A stretch of DNA of 64,000 nucleotides from Pseudidiomarina piscicola (GTDB lineage Bacteria > Pseudomonadota > Gammaproteobacteria > Enterobacterales > Alteromonadaceae), in NCBI RefSeq assembly GCF_902806985.1, contig NZ_CADCXY010000001.1, positions 1-64,000 on the forward strand. The letters are read 5' to 3'. Under the pieces are notes generated by a model. The model was not told the origin of the DNA. It saw only the letters and a list, made by a program, of their open reading frames with translations, and made no database searches. The position numbers and the translations under genes are program-made. Positions 53,641 through 64,000 of this stretch are shown here, piece after piece; position 1 is the first letter of the stretch, and each line of letters starts with the position of its first letter.

Positions 53641-54981
53641 ATGATTACGATCAAGAAAGGGCTGGATATCCCGATCACTGGGGCCCCCCAGCAAACTATC
53701 GAAGATGGTGAGTCCATCACCACCGTTGCCGTTCTGGGTGAAGAGTATGTGGGGATGCGCCCGACCATGCATGTCAAGGTTGAGGATCGCGTCAAGAAAG
53801 GCCAGGTACTTTTCGAAGACAAGAAAAACCCAGGGGTGAAATTCACCGCACCAGCTGCCGGCGTTGTGAAAGACGTCTTACGTGGAGCAAAGCGTGTCTT
53901 GCAAGCTGTCGTCATTGAAAGTGACGGTGACGAGCAAGAAACCTTTGCTAGCTACGAGAGCAAAGAGCTGGCTAACCTCGACCGCGATAAAGTGGTAGAG
54001 CAGTTGAACAACTCTGGGCAATGGGTTGCGCTACGCACTCGCCCATTTAGCCGTTCACCAAAGCTCGATGCGAAGCCTGCGGCAATTTTTGTCAATACCA
54101 TGGACAGCAACCCGCTGGCCGCCGACCCGGCAGTTATTATTGCGGAAAACCAACAGGCGTTTGCCGATGGTTTGCAGGTGCTGGGCAATCTTACGGAAGG
54201 CAAGGTTTATGTCACTAAGGCCGCCGATGCGAAGGTTGAAACTGGCGCAGCTAAGGTTCAGGTCGAGAGCTTCAAAGGGCCTCACCCAGCTGGACTCGTA
54301 GGTACGCATATTCACTTCCTAGAACCTGTGAGCATGAAGAAGCAGGTTTGGCACATCAACTATCAAGACGTGATTGCTTACGGCAAACTGTTCACGACCG
54401 GTGAAATTTACACTGGCCGCACGGTTGCAGTGGGTGGTCCAGGTGCGAAAAAGCCACGTTTATTGCGCACGCAAATGGGTGCCAACCTAAACGAGCTCAC
54501 CAAAGGCGAGTTAGTTGAAGGTAATCAGCGTATTGTTTCTGGCTCTATTCTTAATGGTCATAAAGTTGACGATGCCCACCAGTGGTTAGGGCGTTTCCAC
54601 ACTCAGGTAAGCGTTTTGCCTGAGGGCGACGAAAAAGAATTTTTAGGTTGGATCAAACCAGGTGTCAATCAACACTCAGTGACGCGCGCATTCGCCGGTC
54701 ACTTGTTCTCTAAGAAGTTGTTTGCCATGAACACCTCGACCAATGGCTCAGACCGCGCAATGGTGCCGATCGGTAACTATGAGCGCATTATGCCATTAGA
54801 TATTCTTCCAACCATTTTGTTACGTGACTTATTGTCAGGCGATTCGGATGAAGCTCAGCAGCTCGGTTGCTTAGAGCTTGATGAAGAAGACTTGGCACTT
54901 TGTACCTATGTTTGCCCAGGCAAATACGAGTACGGACCAGTGCTGCGTAACGTGTTGACCACGATCGAGAAAGAGGGCTAA
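53641..54981 (+). CDS. nqrA: Na+-translocating NADH-quinone reductase subunit A
   Basis: Cytoplasmic subunit of the sodium-pumping NQR complex, 446 residues from ATG 53641, which gives the conserved [16 protein letters not shown] start; an upstream in-frame GTG adds four residues without support. [21 protein letters not shown] segment (residues about 265-280) is typical. First gene of nqrABCDEF-apbE-nqrM. Confidence 0.97.
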   Translation: MITIKKGLDIPITGAPQQTIEDGESITTVAVLGEEYVGMRPTMHVKVEDRVKKGQVLFEDKKNPGVKFTAPAAGVVKDVLRGAKRVLQAVVIESDGDEQETFASYESKELANLDRDKVVEQLNNSGQWVALRTRPFSRSPKLDAKPAAIFVNTMDSNPLAADPAVIIAENQQAFADGLQVLGNLTEGKVYVTKAADAKVETGAAKVQVESFKGPHPAGLVGTHIHFLEPVSMKKQVWHINYQDVIAYGKLFTTGEIYTGRTVAVGGPGAKKPRLLRTQMGANLNELTKGELVEGNQRIVSGSILNGHKVDDAHQWLGRFHTQVSVLPEGDEKEFLGWIKPGVNQHSVTRAFAGHLFSKKLFAMNTSTNGSDRAMVPIGNYERIMPLDILPTILLRDLLSGDSDEAQQLGCLELDEEDLALCTYVCPGKYEYGPVLRNVLTTIEKEG

Positions 54982-54983
54982 TC

Positions 54984-56180
54984 ATGGGCTTAAAAAATTA
55001 TCTTGAGCGGATTGAGCCGAACTTCGAGAAAGGCGGTAAATACGAAAAGTGGTACGCACTTTATGAAGCAGCGGCGACCATCTTTTATACCCCTGGCTTA
55101 GTCACGAAAAAAGCAACGCACGTGAAAGACCACGTGGACTTAAAGCGCATCATGATTTTGGTGTGGATGATGACCTTCCCAGCAATGTTTTGGGGTATGT
55201 ACAACGTTGGTAACCAAGCCGCACTTGCGTTAGCTGGTGGTTATGAGTTGGCCGATGTATGGCAAGTGGGTCTGTTCCAACTGTTCGGTGGTGACTTTGC
55301 GAACGCGGGCTGGGGCACTAAGATGTTCTATGGCGCCTGCTTCTTCGTTCCGGTTTATGCGACCACGTTTATTGTCGGCGGTTTCTGGGAAGTGGTGTTC
55401 GCCACTGTCCGTAAGCACGAGATTAACGAAGGCTTCTTCGTGACCTCAGTGCTCTTCGCCTTAACCCTGCCAGCGACCATGCCACTGTGGCAAGTTGCTT
55501 TAGGTATTACCTTCGGTGTGGTTATCGGCAAGGAAATCTTTGGTGGTACTGGCCGTAACTTCTTAAACCCTGCATTAACAGGGCGTGCATTCTTGTACTT
55601 TGCCTTCCCGGCGCAAATCTCCGGTGACAAAGTATGGACTGCCGTTGATGGTTTCTCGGGCGCTACCTTATTAGGTCAAGCAGCTATTGGTGAAAACTAC
55701 TTCGACAACATGGACATGTGGTGGAATGCCTTCCTGGGCAACATCCAAGGTTCAATGGGTGAAGTGTCTACCTTAATGATCTTGATTGGCGGTTTAGCGC
55801 TGATTTACTTCCGTATCGCTTCTTGGCGCATCGTGTTTGGTACCTTTATTGGTATGGTCGCTCTGTCGTTGTTGTTTAACGTCATCGGTAGCGACACCAA
55901 TACTATGTTCCAAATGCCTTGGTACTGGCACCTTGTGGTAGGTGGTTTCGCCTTTGGTATGATGTTTATGGCAACCGACCCAGTGTCCGCTTCGTTCACC
56001 AACAAAGCCAAATTTGCGTATGGCTTCTTGATTGGTGCGATGACCGTACTGATTCGTGTTGTGAACCCAGCTTACCCTGAGGGCATCATGCTGGCGATTC
56101 TATTTGCTAACGTATTTGCACCATTGTTCGACCACTTTGTGGTGCAGGCGAACATTAAACGGAGGTTAGCTCGTGGCTAA
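54984..56180 (+). CDS. nqrB: NQR subunit B
   Basis: 398-residue membrane subunit with about ten spans. Thr228 in [13 protein letters not shown] is the site for covalent FMN attachment by ApbE. It overlaps nqrC by 8 bases. Confidence 0.98.
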   Translation: MGLKNYLERIEPNFEKGGKYEKWYALYEAAATIFYTPGLVTKKATHVKDHVDLKRIMILVWMMTFPAMFWGMYNVGNQAALALAGGYELADVWQVGLFQLFGGDFANAGWGTKMFYGACFFVPVYATTFIVGGFWEVVFATVRKHEINEGFFVTSVLFALTLPATMPLWQVALGITFGVVIGKEIFGGTGRNFLNPALTGRAFLYFAFPAQISGDKVWTAVDGFSGATLLGQAAIGENYFDNMDMWWNAFLGNIQGSMGEVSTLMILIGGLALIYFRIASWRIVFGTFIGMVALSLLFNVIGSDTNTMFQMPWYWHLVVGGFAFGMMFMATDPVSASFTNKAKFAYGFLIGAMTVLIRVVNPAYPEGIMLAILFANVFAPLFDHFVVQANIKRRLARG

Positions 56181-56961
56181 GAAGAACGAATCGTTAGGCA
56201 AAACGTTATTTGTCGTGATCGCCCTCTGTTTAGTCTGTGCGATCATCGTTTCTGGTGCAGCGGTTGGCTTAAAGCCAATTCAGCAAAAGAACGCCGCATT
56301 AGATATGCAACGCAACGTGCTCGACGCAGCAGGTCTGCTTGAGCCGAGCACCGACGTCGTCGCAGTATTCAACGAACGCGTTGAAACCAAGCTTATTAAC
56401 TTGAACACGCTCGAAGTCGTGGACCAAGCGAACGGTGAAGATGCTGCCAACTACGACCCGATTGCCGCAGCAAACAAGCCTGAGTGGAGCACACAGCTCG
56501 AAAAGGCAAATGATACTGCCGGTATTGGTACCCGCGAGAACGTTACCAAAGTGTATTTTATTAACGGTGAACAGGGCGACCTAGAAACCTTGGTCTTATA
56601 CATTCGTGGCTACGGCTTGTGGGGCACTATGTACGGTTTAATTTCATTGCAGCCTGACTTGAATACTGTGCGCAGTGTGAACTTTTACGAGCACAGTGAA
56701 ACACCTGGCTTGGGTGGTGAAATTCAAAACCCTAAGTGGGTCGCACAATGGCAAGGCAAGGAAATTTACGGCGACAACAATGCAGAAGTTGAATTCGACG
56801 TAATGAAATCGCCAAAGCAAGAAAATCATGATGTTGACGCATTATCCGGCGCGACCTTGACCAGTAATGGTGTTGATAACTTGATGGCATACTGGTTCAG
56901 CGATAAGGCCTATGGCCCACTATTAGACAAAATTCGCAAGGGGGAGCTGAACAATGGCTAG
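56173..56961 (+). CDS. nqrC: NQR subunit C
   Basis: 262 residues, one membrane anchor and a periplasmic FMN domain; Thr228 in [12 protein letters not shown] is the flavinylated residue. The start is GTG with GGAGG eight bases upstream. Confidence 0.97.
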   Translation: MAKKNESLGKTLFVVIALCLVCAIIVSGAAVGLKPIQQKNAALDMQRNVLDAAGLLEPSTDVVAVFNERVETKLINLNTLEVVDQANGEDAANYDPIAAANKPEWSTQLEKANDTAGIGTRENVTKVYFINGEQGDLETLVLYIRGYGLWGTMYGLISLQPDLNTVRSVNFYEHSETPGLGGEIQNPKWVAQWQGKEIYGDNNAEVEFDVMKSPKQENHDVDALSGATLTSNGVDNLMAYWFSDKAYGPLLDKIRKGELNNG

Positions 56962-57589
56962 TAGCGCAAAAGAAATGAAAGAAGTCCTATTTGGACCGAT
57001 CTTTGCAAACAACCCTATTGCCCTGCAGATCCTTGGTATTTGTTCGGCATTGGCGGTCACCTCGAAAATGGAAAACACCGTGGTAATGTGTATTGCACTT
57101 ACTTTGGTTACTGCGTTTTCGAACCTGTTTATCTCGTTAATTCGGAATCATATTCCATCAAGTGTACGAATCATCGTACAAATGACGATCATCGCAAGCT
57201 TGGTTATTGTTGTTGACCAAGTACTGCGCGCTTACGCTTATAGCATTGCAAAAGAGCTATCGGTGTTCGTCGGTTTGATTATTACCAACTGTATCGTGAT
57301 GGGACGCGCCGAAGCTTTCGCTATGAAGAGCTCACCAGGGCTTTCGTTCCTTGATGGTATTGGTAACGGTTTAGGTTATTCCGTGGTCTTGCTGTTCGTT
57401 GGCTTTATTCGCGAACTCTTTGGTTCAGGAAGCTTGTTTGGCTATCAAATTCTCTCATTAGCGTCTGAAGGTGGTTGGTATCAGCCTATCGGCCTATTGA
57501 TTTTGCCGCCAAGCGCATTCTTCATTATTGGTGGATTTATCTGGATACTGCGTACTTTCCGTCCAGAACAAGTAGAGCCGAAGGAATAA
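56954..57589 (+). CDS. nqrD: NQR subunit D
   Basis: 211-residue membrane subunit homologous to RnfE. It shares with NqrE an intramembrane iron centre ligated by conserved cysteines (here LGICSAL and TNCIVMGR). It overlaps nqrC by 8 bases. Confidence 0.97.
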   Translation: MASSAKEMKEVLFGPIFANNPIALQILGICSALAVTSKMENTVVMCIALTLVTAFSNLFISLIRNHIPSSVRIIVQMTIIASLVIVVDQVLRAYAYSIAKELSVFVGLIITNCIVMGRAEAFAMKSSPGLSFLDGIGNGLGYSVVLLFVGFIRELFGSGSLFGYQILSLASEGGWYQPIGLLILPPSAFFIIGGFIWILRTFRPEQVEPKE

Positions 57590-57599
57590 GGAGCCGATC

Positions 57600-58208
57600 A
57601 TGGAAGCTTATATTAGTTTATTTATTAAATCGGTATTCGTTGAGAACCTTGCTCTGTCGTTTTTCTTGGGCATGTGTACGTTCCTCGCGGTATCAAAAAA
57701 GGTTAGCACTGCGTTTGGTCTAGGTATTGCTGTTATTGTTGTACTGGGTATTTCGGTACCGGTTAACAACTTGGTATACCACAACATTCTGGCGCCTGGT
57801 GCGCTAGGTTGGGCCGGTTTCCCTGATGCCGACCTTAGTTTCCTACGTTTCTTGACCTTTATCGGCGTTATCGCTGCTTTGGTCCAGATTCTGGAAATGG
57901 CTCTTGATAAGTACGTACCTGCTTTGTACAACGCGTTGGGTATTTTCTTACCGTTGATTACCGTGAACTGCGCTATTTTTGGTGGCGTATCCTTCATGGT
58001 TGAGCGTGATTATAACTTCACTGAAAGTATCGTTTACGGTATTGGCGGTGGCGTAGGCTGGGCATTAGCCATCGTAGCCTTAGCGGCTGTGCGTGAGAAA
58101 CTGAAATATTCAGACGTACCAGATGGGTTGCGTGGGTTAGGTATTACCTTTATTTCAGTCGGTCTCATTGGTTTGGGCTTTATGTCATTCTCTGGCGTAT
58201 CGCTGTAA
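57600..58208 (+). CDS. nqrE: NQR subunit E
   Basis: 202-residue membrane subunit homologous to RnfA, with cysteines LGMCTFLA and TVNCAIFGG that form the iron centre with NqrD. AAGGAG precedes the ATG. Confidence 0.97.
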   Translation: MEAYISLFIKSVFVENLALSFFLGMCTFLAVSKKVSTAFGLGIAVIVVLGISVPVNNLVYHNILAPGALGWAGFPDADLSFLRFLTFIGVIAALVQILEMALDKYVPALYNALGIFLPLITVNCAIFGGVSFMVERDYNFTESIVYGIGGGVGWALAIVALAAVREKLKYSDVPDGLRGLGITFISVGLIGLGFMSFSGVSL

Positions 58209-58253
58209 TAGCACCGGTAACGATAGTAACGAATAATTAAGAGGTACGAGTCG

Positions 58254-59495
58254 ATGCAAGGGCAAGATTTGACATTAATAGCGCTCGGCGTAGGCATGTT
58301 TACCCTAATCGTGCTGATTTTGGTGGCAGTGATTATGTTTGCCAAGTCAAAATTGGTGCCGCAGGGCGATGTCGAGATTTTGATCAACGATGATGATGAT
58401 AAGAAAATAACTACGCAACCAGGAACCAAATTACTTGGAGCCTTAGCGAACGCAGGTATTTTCGTGTCTTCAGCGTGCGGTGGTGGTGGCTCATGTGGCC
58501 AGTGTACCGTGAAAATTAAAGAAGGCGGTGGTGATATTCTACCGACCGAACGCGATCACATTAATAAGAAAGAAGCACGTGAAGGTACACGTCTTTCTTG
58601 TCAGGTGAACGTGAAGCAGAACATGAAAATCGAACTTCCTGAAGAAGTGTTCGGCATTCGTAAATGGGACTGCACAGTGAAGTCGAACGACAACGTTGCG
58701 ACCTTCATCAAAGAGTTCGTGGTGCAGTTGCCAGAAGGCGAGGAAGTACCATTCCGCGCCGGTGGTTATATTCAGATTGAAGCTCCACCACACCATATTA
58801 AGTACAAAGACTTCGTGATGGACGATAAATTCCGTGGCGACTGGGAACGTTTCGGCTTCTTCGATATTGAATCGAAAGTAGACGAAGAAACAGTTCGTGC
58901 TTACTCAATGGCGAACTACCCAGACGAGAAAGGCATCATTATGTTGAACGTGCGTTGTGCAACACCGCCGCCGAACAACTTAAGTCTGCCTGCTGGTAAG
59001 ATGTCGTCTTATATCTTTAGTTTACAGCCAGGCGACAAAGTGACGATTTCAGGACCTTTTGGTGAGTTCTTTGCCAAAGAAACTGAAGCGGAAATGGTCT
59101 TTGTCGGTGGTGGTGCCGGTATGGCGCCGATGCGTTCGCACATCTTCGACCAATTACGTCGTTTGAACACCGATCGTAAGATCTCGTTCTGGTACGGTGC
59201 GCGTTCGAAGAAAGAAATGTTCTACGTTGAAGATTTCGATATGTTGCAGCGTGAAAATGACAACTTCGAATGGCATGTGGCGCTCTCTGATCCACAACCA
59301 GAAGATGATTGGGACGGCGATACTGGCTTCATTCATAACGTTCTTTATGAGCGTTACTTGAAAGACCACGACGCGCCTGAAGACTGCGAATTCTACATGT
59401 GTGGACCACCGGTGATGAACGCGGCGGTTATCAACCTGCTCAAAGACTTGGGCGTGGAAGATGAAAACATCATGTTGGATGACTTCGGCGGGTGA
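58254..59495 (+). CDS. nqrF: NQR subunit F (NADH dehydrogenase subunit)
   Basis: 413 residues: membrane anchor (about 7-30), a 2Fe-2S ferredoxin domain with C75, C81, C84 and C116 ([12 protein letters not shown]...LSCQV), an FAD domain ([11 protein letters not shown]) and an NADH domain ([14 protein letters not shown]). It is the electron entry point. It overlaps apbE by 4 bases. Confidence 0.98.
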   Translation: MQGQDLTLIALGVGMFTLIVLILVAVIMFAKSKLVPQGDVEILINDDDDKKITTQPGTKLLGALANAGIFVSSACGGGGSCGQCTVKIKEGGGDILPTERDHINKKEAREGTRLSCQVNVKQNMKIELPEEVFGIRKWDCTVKSNDNVATFIKEFVVQLPEGEEVPFRAGGYIQIEAPPHHIKYKDFVMDDKFRGDWERFGFFDIESKVDEETVRAYSMANYPDEKGIIMLNVRCATPPPNNLSLPAGKMSSYIFSLQPGDKVTISGPFGEFFAKETEAEMVFVGGGAGMAPMRSHIFDQLRRLNTDRKISFWYGARSKKEMFYVEDFDMLQRENDNFEWHVALSDPQPEDDWDGDTGFIHNVLYERYLKDHDAPEDCEFYMCGPPVMNAAVINLLKDLGVEDENIMLDDFGG

Positions 59496-60520
59496 TCAGG
59501 GTGACACAGTTATCATCACTGCGTTGGATATGGCTAGCCTTTATTGGGCTAGCCTTTTTCGTTTCATGTAGTCATGCACCGCAACAAATTGCGGTGTCTG
59601 GCGAGACCATGGGTACGACGTACCACATTCGCTACGTTTCAGCGAACCCGCGCCATGACGCGGACAAAGTGAAAGAGCGAGTCAATGGGCTGTTGGCACA
59701 AATCAATAGTCAGATGTCGACCTATGATCCTGATTCCGAACTATCAAAGTTTAACCGCCGGGAAACGACTCAACCGGTAGTGATCTCGCGTTCGTTAGAA
59801 CAAGTGGTGCGACGGGCGTTAGAAATCGCTGAGGAAACCGATGGCTTACTTGATGTCACCATTGGTCCCTTGGTTAATTTGTGGAGCTTTGGTCCCGAGC
59901 AACGGCCGGAGCAGGTACCTACTGAGGCTGAGCTAGCAGCTGCCTATGAGCGCACCGGGTACCAACACCTAACGGTTGAAAACCATCAGCTACAAAAGCA
60001 TATTCCGCAATTGTCTGTGGATCTGTCGACTATCGCCAAAGGTTATGCGGTCGACCGTGTCGCCATTTTGCTTGAGCAGATGGAAATACAGAATTATTTG
60101 GTCGAAATTGGCGGCGAAATGAGCATGAAGGGCTCAAAACCCGGCAATCAGCCTTGGCGTATAGCCATTGAGCGGCCAGACAATAGCCAACGAGCAGCAC
60201 AGCGTATTATTGAACCTGGTACCAACGCTGTTGCGACCTCCGGCGACTATCGGAATTACTTTCAAGAAGATGGCGTGCGCTATTCGCACATTATTGACCC
60301 AAGGACTGGCGCCCCGATTCAGCATAACTTAGTGTCGGTGACCGTGGTTACGGAAAGTTGCATGGATGCTGACGCTTATGCCACTGCAATGACCGTGATG
60401 GGGCCTGAAGCAGCCTTACAATTTGCCGAACAAAAGCAGCTTGCAGTGATGCTTATCGCACGTGAAAACGGCGACTATAAAGAGTACACTAGTACTGCGT
60501 TCAAACCTTTTTTGCAGTAA
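59492..60520 (+). CDS. apbE: FAD:protein FMN transferase ApbE
   Basis: 342-residue lipoprotein flavin transferase that attaches FMN to Thr in NqrB and NqrC. The start is GTG 59492 overlapping nqrF (GTGA); GTG 59501 is an alternative. The lipobox is FVSC (Cys26). Family motifs [25 protein letters not shown] and [12 protein letters not shown] are present. Confidence 0.95.
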   Translation: MIRVTQLSSLRWIWLAFIGLAFFVSCSHAPQQIAVSGETMGTTYHIRYVSANPRHDADKVKERVNGLLAQINSQMSTYDPDSELSKFNRRETTQPVVISRSLEQVVRRALEIAEETDGLLDVTIGPLVNLWSFGPEQRPEQVPTEAELAAAYERTGYQHLTVENHQLQKHIPQLSVDLSTIAKGYAVDRVAILLEQMEIQNYLVEIGGEMSMKGSKPGNQPWRIAIERPDNSQRAAQRIIEPGTNAVATSGDYRNYFQEDGVRYSHIIDPRTGAPIQHNLVSVTVVTESCMDADAYATAMTVMGPEAALQFAEQKQLAVMLIARENGDYKEYTSTAFKPFLQ

Positions 60521-60534
60521 CTCAGGAGGTCCGC

Positions 60535-60747
60535 ATGGGGTTATTTCTATTAGTATTTGCCATCTTTTTAGTGGTGGTTCTGGCCATGTCGGTTGGGTTT
60601 ATCGTGCAACAGAAGTCAATTTCAGGCAGCTGTGGCGGTATCTCTGCCCTGGGCATGGATAAAGCTTGTGACTGTGATGAACCATGTGATGACAAAAAAG
60701 CCCGCATGGAAAAAGAACAAGAGTGGCAAAAGAACCGCATTCATTAA
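60535..60747 (+). CDS. nqrM: NQR maturation factor NqrM (DUF539)
   Basis: 70 residues: one membrane span and a Cys-rich segment (GSCGGISALGMDKACDCDEPC). NqrM is required to assemble functional NQR, probably by delivering iron to NqrD/E. AGGAGG precedes the ATG, and it sits right behind apbE as in other NQR operons. Confidence 0.93.
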   Translation: MGLFLLVFAIFLVVVLAMSVGFIVQQKSISGSCGGISALGMDKACDCDEPCDDKKARMEKEQEWQKNRIH

Positions 60748-60771
60748 CGTCTAACTTGTAGAGTGGTAGTT

Positions 60772-62883
60772 ATGGTAACGCCTGTTCATATACGTCCTAA
60801 AGCTGACGAAATATATCTCGACTGCAATGCCACAACGCCGGTCCTTCCGCAGATCGCGCATGCAGTGTCACATACGATGGAACAGGTGTTTGGCAACCCG
60901 AGTAGTAGCCATATTACCGGCTTACAGGCGCGCTACATTTTAGATAATGCGCGCCGCTTAGGGCGTGAAGTGATAGGTGCGCCGCGCGGTCAACTTATTT
61001 TCACCAGTGGCGCCACCGAAGGTATTCAAACCGCGGTATTGTCGGCGCTTACTGCTGCCAAGCGAAAGGGCGCGACGACCGCTGGAAAGTATCTGCTTTA
61101 TGGTGCCACCGAGCACAAGGCGGTGCCGCAAGCGCTGGCCCATTGGAATGAATTGCTTGAAACCCAAGCAGAGTTAAAGGCTATTCCGGTTGACCGTAAC
61201 GGTTTGCTAGATCTTGATTTCATCGCCCAGCATCTGCCAGATGCGCTTATGATTGCAACCATGGCGGTAAATAATGAAACCGGCGTACGGCAAGACCTCG
61301 CGACCTTAGAGAAAGTGATTCGCCAACATGGCCCTGACGTACCCTGGATGGTGGATTGCGTACAAATGCTGGGTAAAGGCGAGCTGCAGTTGGCGCAAAC
61401 CAGTATTGATTACGCCCCGTTTAGCGGCCATAAACTGTATGGTCCCAAAGGTATTGGCTTTTTGTATGTGCGCGAACAGGCGCCTTTTACCCCGTTAATC
61501 ATGGGCGGTGGACAAGAGCAGGGGTTCCGTGCTGGAACCGAAAACTTACCAGGTATTGCGGCGATGCATACCTTATTCGAGTTGCTGCTTGATCGCGAAC
61601 AAGAGGTATTTAAGTCGGTTGCAACCCTAACCAGCTATCGCGACCAGTTGTTGGCGGCGCTGCGTATGGCATTCCCCACCTTAGAGCTGAATCATGCGTT
61701 TGAGTATTCAGTACCCACGACGCTTAACTTCTCGGTGCCTGACGTGCCGTCACGCGACATCATGGATGTGTTCGACGCGGCTAATATTCGCGTCAGTTCG
61801 GGCTCGGCCTGTAGCTCGAAAGTAACGCGTAGCTTTGTGTTAGACGCAATGGGCTTGGAAGACTGGCGTTCGCAATCAGCAATACGACTGTCTTTTGGCC
61901 CAGCAACCTGTCAGCAAACCATCGATTCGGCCTGTGAGCGTATCAAAGAAGCTGCTGACGCGCTGCGTCAGTCATGTTTATTGATCAGTGATACCAATGA
62001 AGACTTTGATAGCGAACTGGACGGTGTTGTGCAGTTGCGCTTTGATACCCAATGCTGCTACTTAGTTATTGACCGAAGTGCCCGTGAAATGGCGGTGATT
62101 GACCCGATCCCACAGCTTGCCGAGCGCATCGAAAAGCTCGTTGAATGTCAGCATTATCGGGTGAAAGCAGTGCTTAGCACTGAGCCACAAAAAACCGAGA
62201 GTACCGCCGCGATGCTGGCGCAATTGCTTTGTGCCAGTGGCTGTGATGCGGCGCGCGACAGCTTAGGCTGGCCATTGGCGGCACAAGCCGATTGCAGCAG
62301 CCCGGAAGACTGCGATGTGCCCACTGATGGCTGCCTATTAGTGGGGAACCGGCGCTTGTATCGAGTAGGTCAGCGCCAGCCTGTGTATCTGTTGAGTTCA
62401 CCTATTCAGCCAACCGCTGCCGCCCGTGTTGATTTTGCCTTTATCGGCGAACAGACCGCACCTGAGCTATTAGCATCGGTGCTTGGTGACAGCACCTTAG
62501 TGTGCCCGAAGTGGGACGAAGACTTTAAGGTGACCACCAAACTAAGTGAATTGAACGGTGATGCTAAGCCTTACGAGTTGGTTAATATTGCGCCTGAACA
62601 GCAGCATGAGTGGTTGCGTCGGCCTGAAACCTTAGTGCTTGATGTGCGCGAGCAACAGGAACATCAAGTGACGCCGTTAGACCTACCAGCGCAGGTGATG
62701 AACGTTCCGTTGACCCGCTTGATACAGTTTCTGTACGACTACCGAGACGACTTTAGCGGCCGTCCGGTGGTGTGTTTGTGTCGTTCGGGCAATCGTAGTG
62801 GTGTTGCCGCGCAAGTGTTAACTCGCTTTGGCTTTTGCAACGTAAGCCATGTGGCCGGCGGCATGGCACTGTTAGAGAGCTAA
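60772..62883 (+). CDS. Cysteine desulfurase / degenerate MBL / rhodanese fusion
   Basis: 703 residues from ATG 60772 (an in-frame GTG lies three codons earlier). Residues 1-400 are a class V PLP desulfurase: YLDCNATTP, ATEHKAVP, PLP-lysine in SGHKLYGPKG, and catalytic Cys in SSGSACSSKV. About 415-590 resembles a metallo-beta-lactamase fold start (CYLVIDRSAREMAVIDP), but VLSTEPQKTES stands where the THxHxDH metal motif is expected. The last 90 residues are a rhodanese with active loop CLCRSGNRSG. It lies 24 bases after nqrM and may be co-transcribed. Sulfur mobilisation is predicted; the acceptor is unknown. Confidence 0.88.
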   Translation: MVTPVHIRPKADEIYLDCNATTPVLPQIAHAVSHTMEQVFGNPSSSHITGLQARYILDNARRLGREVIGAPRGQLIFTSGATEGIQTAVLSALTAAKRKGATTAGKYLLYGATEHKAVPQALAHWNELLETQAELKAIPVDRNGLLDLDFIAQHLPDALMIATMAVNNETGVRQDLATLEKVIRQHGPDVPWMVDCVQMLGKGELQLAQTSIDYAPFSGHKLYGPKGIGFLYVREQAPFTPLIMGGGQEQGFRAGTENLPGIAAMHTLFELLLDREQEVFKSVATLTSYRDQLLAALRMAFPTLELNHAFEYSVPTTLNFSVPDVPSRDIMDVFDAANIRVSSGSACSSKVTRSFVLDAMGLEDWRSQSAIRLSFGPATCQQTIDSACERIKEAADALRQSCLLISDTNEDFDSELDGVVQLRFDTQCCYLVIDRSAREMAVIDPIPQLAERIEKLVECQHYRVKAVLSTEPQKTESTAAMLAQLLCASGCDAARDSLGWPLAAQADCSSPEDCDVPTDGCLLVGNRRLYRVGQRQPVYLLSSPIQPTAAARVDFAFIGEQTAPELLASVLGDSTLVCPKWDEDFKVTTKLSELNGDAKPYELVNIAPEQQHEWLRRPETLVLDVREQQEHQVTPLDLPAQVMNVPLTRLIQFLYDYRDDFSGRPVVCLCRSGNRSGVAAQVLTRFGFCNVSHVAGGMALLES

Positions 62884-63873
62884 GCGTGCGGTAAAGCCGT
62901 CTTTGCCGACGAAGTAACATTCGTCGGCATTACATGAAGCATTCCAAATATTGGCCTCACTCAAGGTTAACCATTCACTAGCGCTTATCGACGGCAATAA
63001 AGCGGCGCCGGAAGGGTTAGTGACAATCAACTGTTGCTGATCGGTAATGGTTAAGCTGTAAAGTGCACCTTCTAACGGTGGCTCTGCCAAAGCCGTGAAG
63101 TTATCGTCTTTGTATTCAACAATGCGTGGCCGCCGCTCGGGATGATTTAAGTCGCCCCCCACCATCACTACATGTTCATGGCTAAACGGCCACACGCTGG
63201 CAATACCGGCACTAGGGCCCGCAGCAATGGGCGTATCAATGGCTTTAAAGCGAATACCAAAACTCCGTTTTACCAGTAACCGTGCCGTACTTGCGTTGGC
63301 GGTACCCATGGCCCATGCGCCTTCGGTATAGCGAACACAACCGCCGCTTGCGGCAAGGCCGCCCTCGGCGCTTTGTGGTGGGCTATCGATAGCATTGCTC
63401 GACGACAGCCAATTGCGGCCATCGGTGGCTCGTAAAAGGTCCCACTGGCCATCAATACTGTCACCATATCCCCATGCTTCGTTGGTTTTCGGCGCCACCG
63501 CAAAACAGTTGAGGAACTGCTCACCGCCGGCGCGATAACGTAGCTGCCAGCTGGAACCGCCATTATTGGTGTAGTAAATACGTGAGTTGCCATTTTTGCC
63601 AATACTAAGTGCAAAGGCGTGCTGGGTATCGAGTGCTTCGATATCGCGGAATTCTAACGCGGTATTTGAGGGTTGGCTGTAGCTCCAAGTTTTGCCGCTA
63701 TCGATGCTACGCGCAATGGTCGCCTTGCTACCGCTTATCCACACCACTTCTGGGCTGGGGGAACTGACGCCAATCCAATTGACGTCTGGGCGCGAGGGGA
63801 GCGGTTGTAAGCCGCTCGCGGTAGAGTTCGCGAGAAGCGCGATCATCGTGCTCGTCATCATACTTGTGATCAT
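62872..63873 (-). CDS. BNR/YCF48-like beta-propeller protein
   Basis: 333 residues with a short signal-like N-terminus (several ATG codons at 63873-63846 could start it). Repeated segments such as ARSIDSGKTWSYS and YYTNNGGSSWQLR match BNR/Asp-box repeats of sialidase-like and YCF48-type propellers. A Cys pair near the C-terminus (NASCNADECYF) may form a disulfide. The role is unknown. Its 3' end overlaps the convergent fusion gene by 12 bases. Confidence 0.75.
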   Translation of the reverse strand: MITSMMTSTMIALLANSTASGLQPLPSRPDVNWIGVSSPSPEVVWISGSKATIARSIDSGKTWSYSQPSNTALEFRDIEALDTQHAFALSIGKNGNSRIYYTNNGGSSWQLRYRAGGEQFLNCFAVAPKTNEAWGYGDSIDGQWDLLRATDGRNWLSSSNAIDSPPQSAEGGLAASGGCVRYTEGAWAMGTANASTARLLVKRSFGIRFKAIDTPIAAGPSAGIASVWPFSHEHVVMVGGDLNHPERRPRIVEYKDDNFTALAEPPLEGALYSLTITDQQQLIVTNPSGAALLPSISASEWLTLSEANIWNASCNADECYFVGKDGFTARLAL

Positions 63874-63952
63874 AGGGTACTCAAATTAACGAATGTACCT
63901 AGTTAAGATAAACCAAGCACTGCGTCGCCACAATGCTTGTCGTCACAAGTGT

Positions 63953-64000
63953 TTATGATTTCGATAATTTCACTCGTTGTAATCGTAACGCGTTGACCAC
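63953..64000 (-). CDS. C-terminus of a probable copper P-type ATPase (partial)
   Basis: The last 48 bases read on the minus strand as VVNALRLQRVKLSKS and stop. NALRLRR-type endings are typical of CopA-like P1B ATPases after the last membrane span. Only 15 residues are available, so the call is tentative. Confidence 0.5.
   Translation of the reverse strand: MVNALRLQRVKLSKS

Overview
The window looks like chromosome of a marine gammaproteobacterium, most likely Alteromonadales and probably an Idiomarina/Pseudidiomarina-type organism. This is inferred from gene order, the Na+-pumping NADH dehydrogenase (NQR), FabV, the CmoA/CmoB pair and the full CcmA-I cytochrome c maturation set. No rRNA, prophage, insertion sequence or CRISPR array was seen. 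It is almost entirely housekeeping sequence; the unusual content is in intergenic DNA and a few odd proteins.

Layout. 1-5026: ileS-lspA-fkpB-ispH (translation, lipoprotein maturation, isoprenoids). 5023-9723: type IV pilus minor pilins, with pilE-like on the minus strand and fimT-pilW-pilX-pilV-like on the plus strand; the last is a 651-residue protein. 9796-16803: ccmABCDEFGHI. 16817-20216: mlaA, galU and a POT peptide transporter. 20300-22335: cmoA-cmoB (minus). 22507-27307: aspS, yebC, ruvC, ruvA, ruvB. 27308-27727: a gene-free stretch with a strong candidate small RNA on the minus strand. 27728-33255: ybgC-tolQRAB-pal-cpoB and two identical tRNA-Lys genes. 33323-39738: nadA, a YeeZ-like dehydrogenase, a ZIP transporter, a two-gene regulator/membrane-protein operon with a large inverted-repeat operator, gamma-glutamyltransferase, cytochrome c5-like protein, MliC-like lipoprotein and an unknown lipoprotein. 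39911-40480: tRNA-Ser(GGA) followed by 172-bp tandem repeats resembling the tyrT/RtT arrangement. 40551-44247: iron storage (bfd, two complementary bacterioferritin subunits), mscS, DUF3429 and a Ca2+/Na+ antiporter. 44331-51123: CorA/ZntB-like channel, Fur-box-preceded iron ABC transporter fbpABC, and a cation/proton antiporter. 51333-63873: lipoprotein, bolA, fabV, nqrABCDEF-apbE-nqrM, a cysteine desulfurase/degenerate MBL/rhodanese fusion and a BNR-like protein. The last 48 bases encode the C-terminus of a probable copper P-type ATPase.

How parts work together. CcmA-I would mature the c-type cytochrome at 38587. NQR builds a sodium gradient and is served by its flavinylating enzyme ApbE and maturation factor NqrM, with a sulfur-mobilising fusion protein next door. 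Bacterioferritin, Bfd and FbpABC form an iron storage and uptake group with Fur-like boxes at both promoters. TolQRAB-Pal-CpoB and MlaA maintain the outer membrane.

The strongest unexplained signals are: (1) a family of intergenic repeats built from interchangeable 7-bp words of the form NAAYAKC, at five loci (ileS upstream, fkpB/ispH, cmoA/cmoB, ruvA/ruvB and the 3' end of ruvB, where they supply codons and the stop); (2) the roughly 110-nt minus-strand small RNA downstream of ruvB; (3) the 16-bp inverted repeat with a 26-bp spacer in front of the HTH/membrane-protein operon; (4) the nested palindrome over the start of ggt; (5) the complementary ligand loss in the two bacterioferritins.
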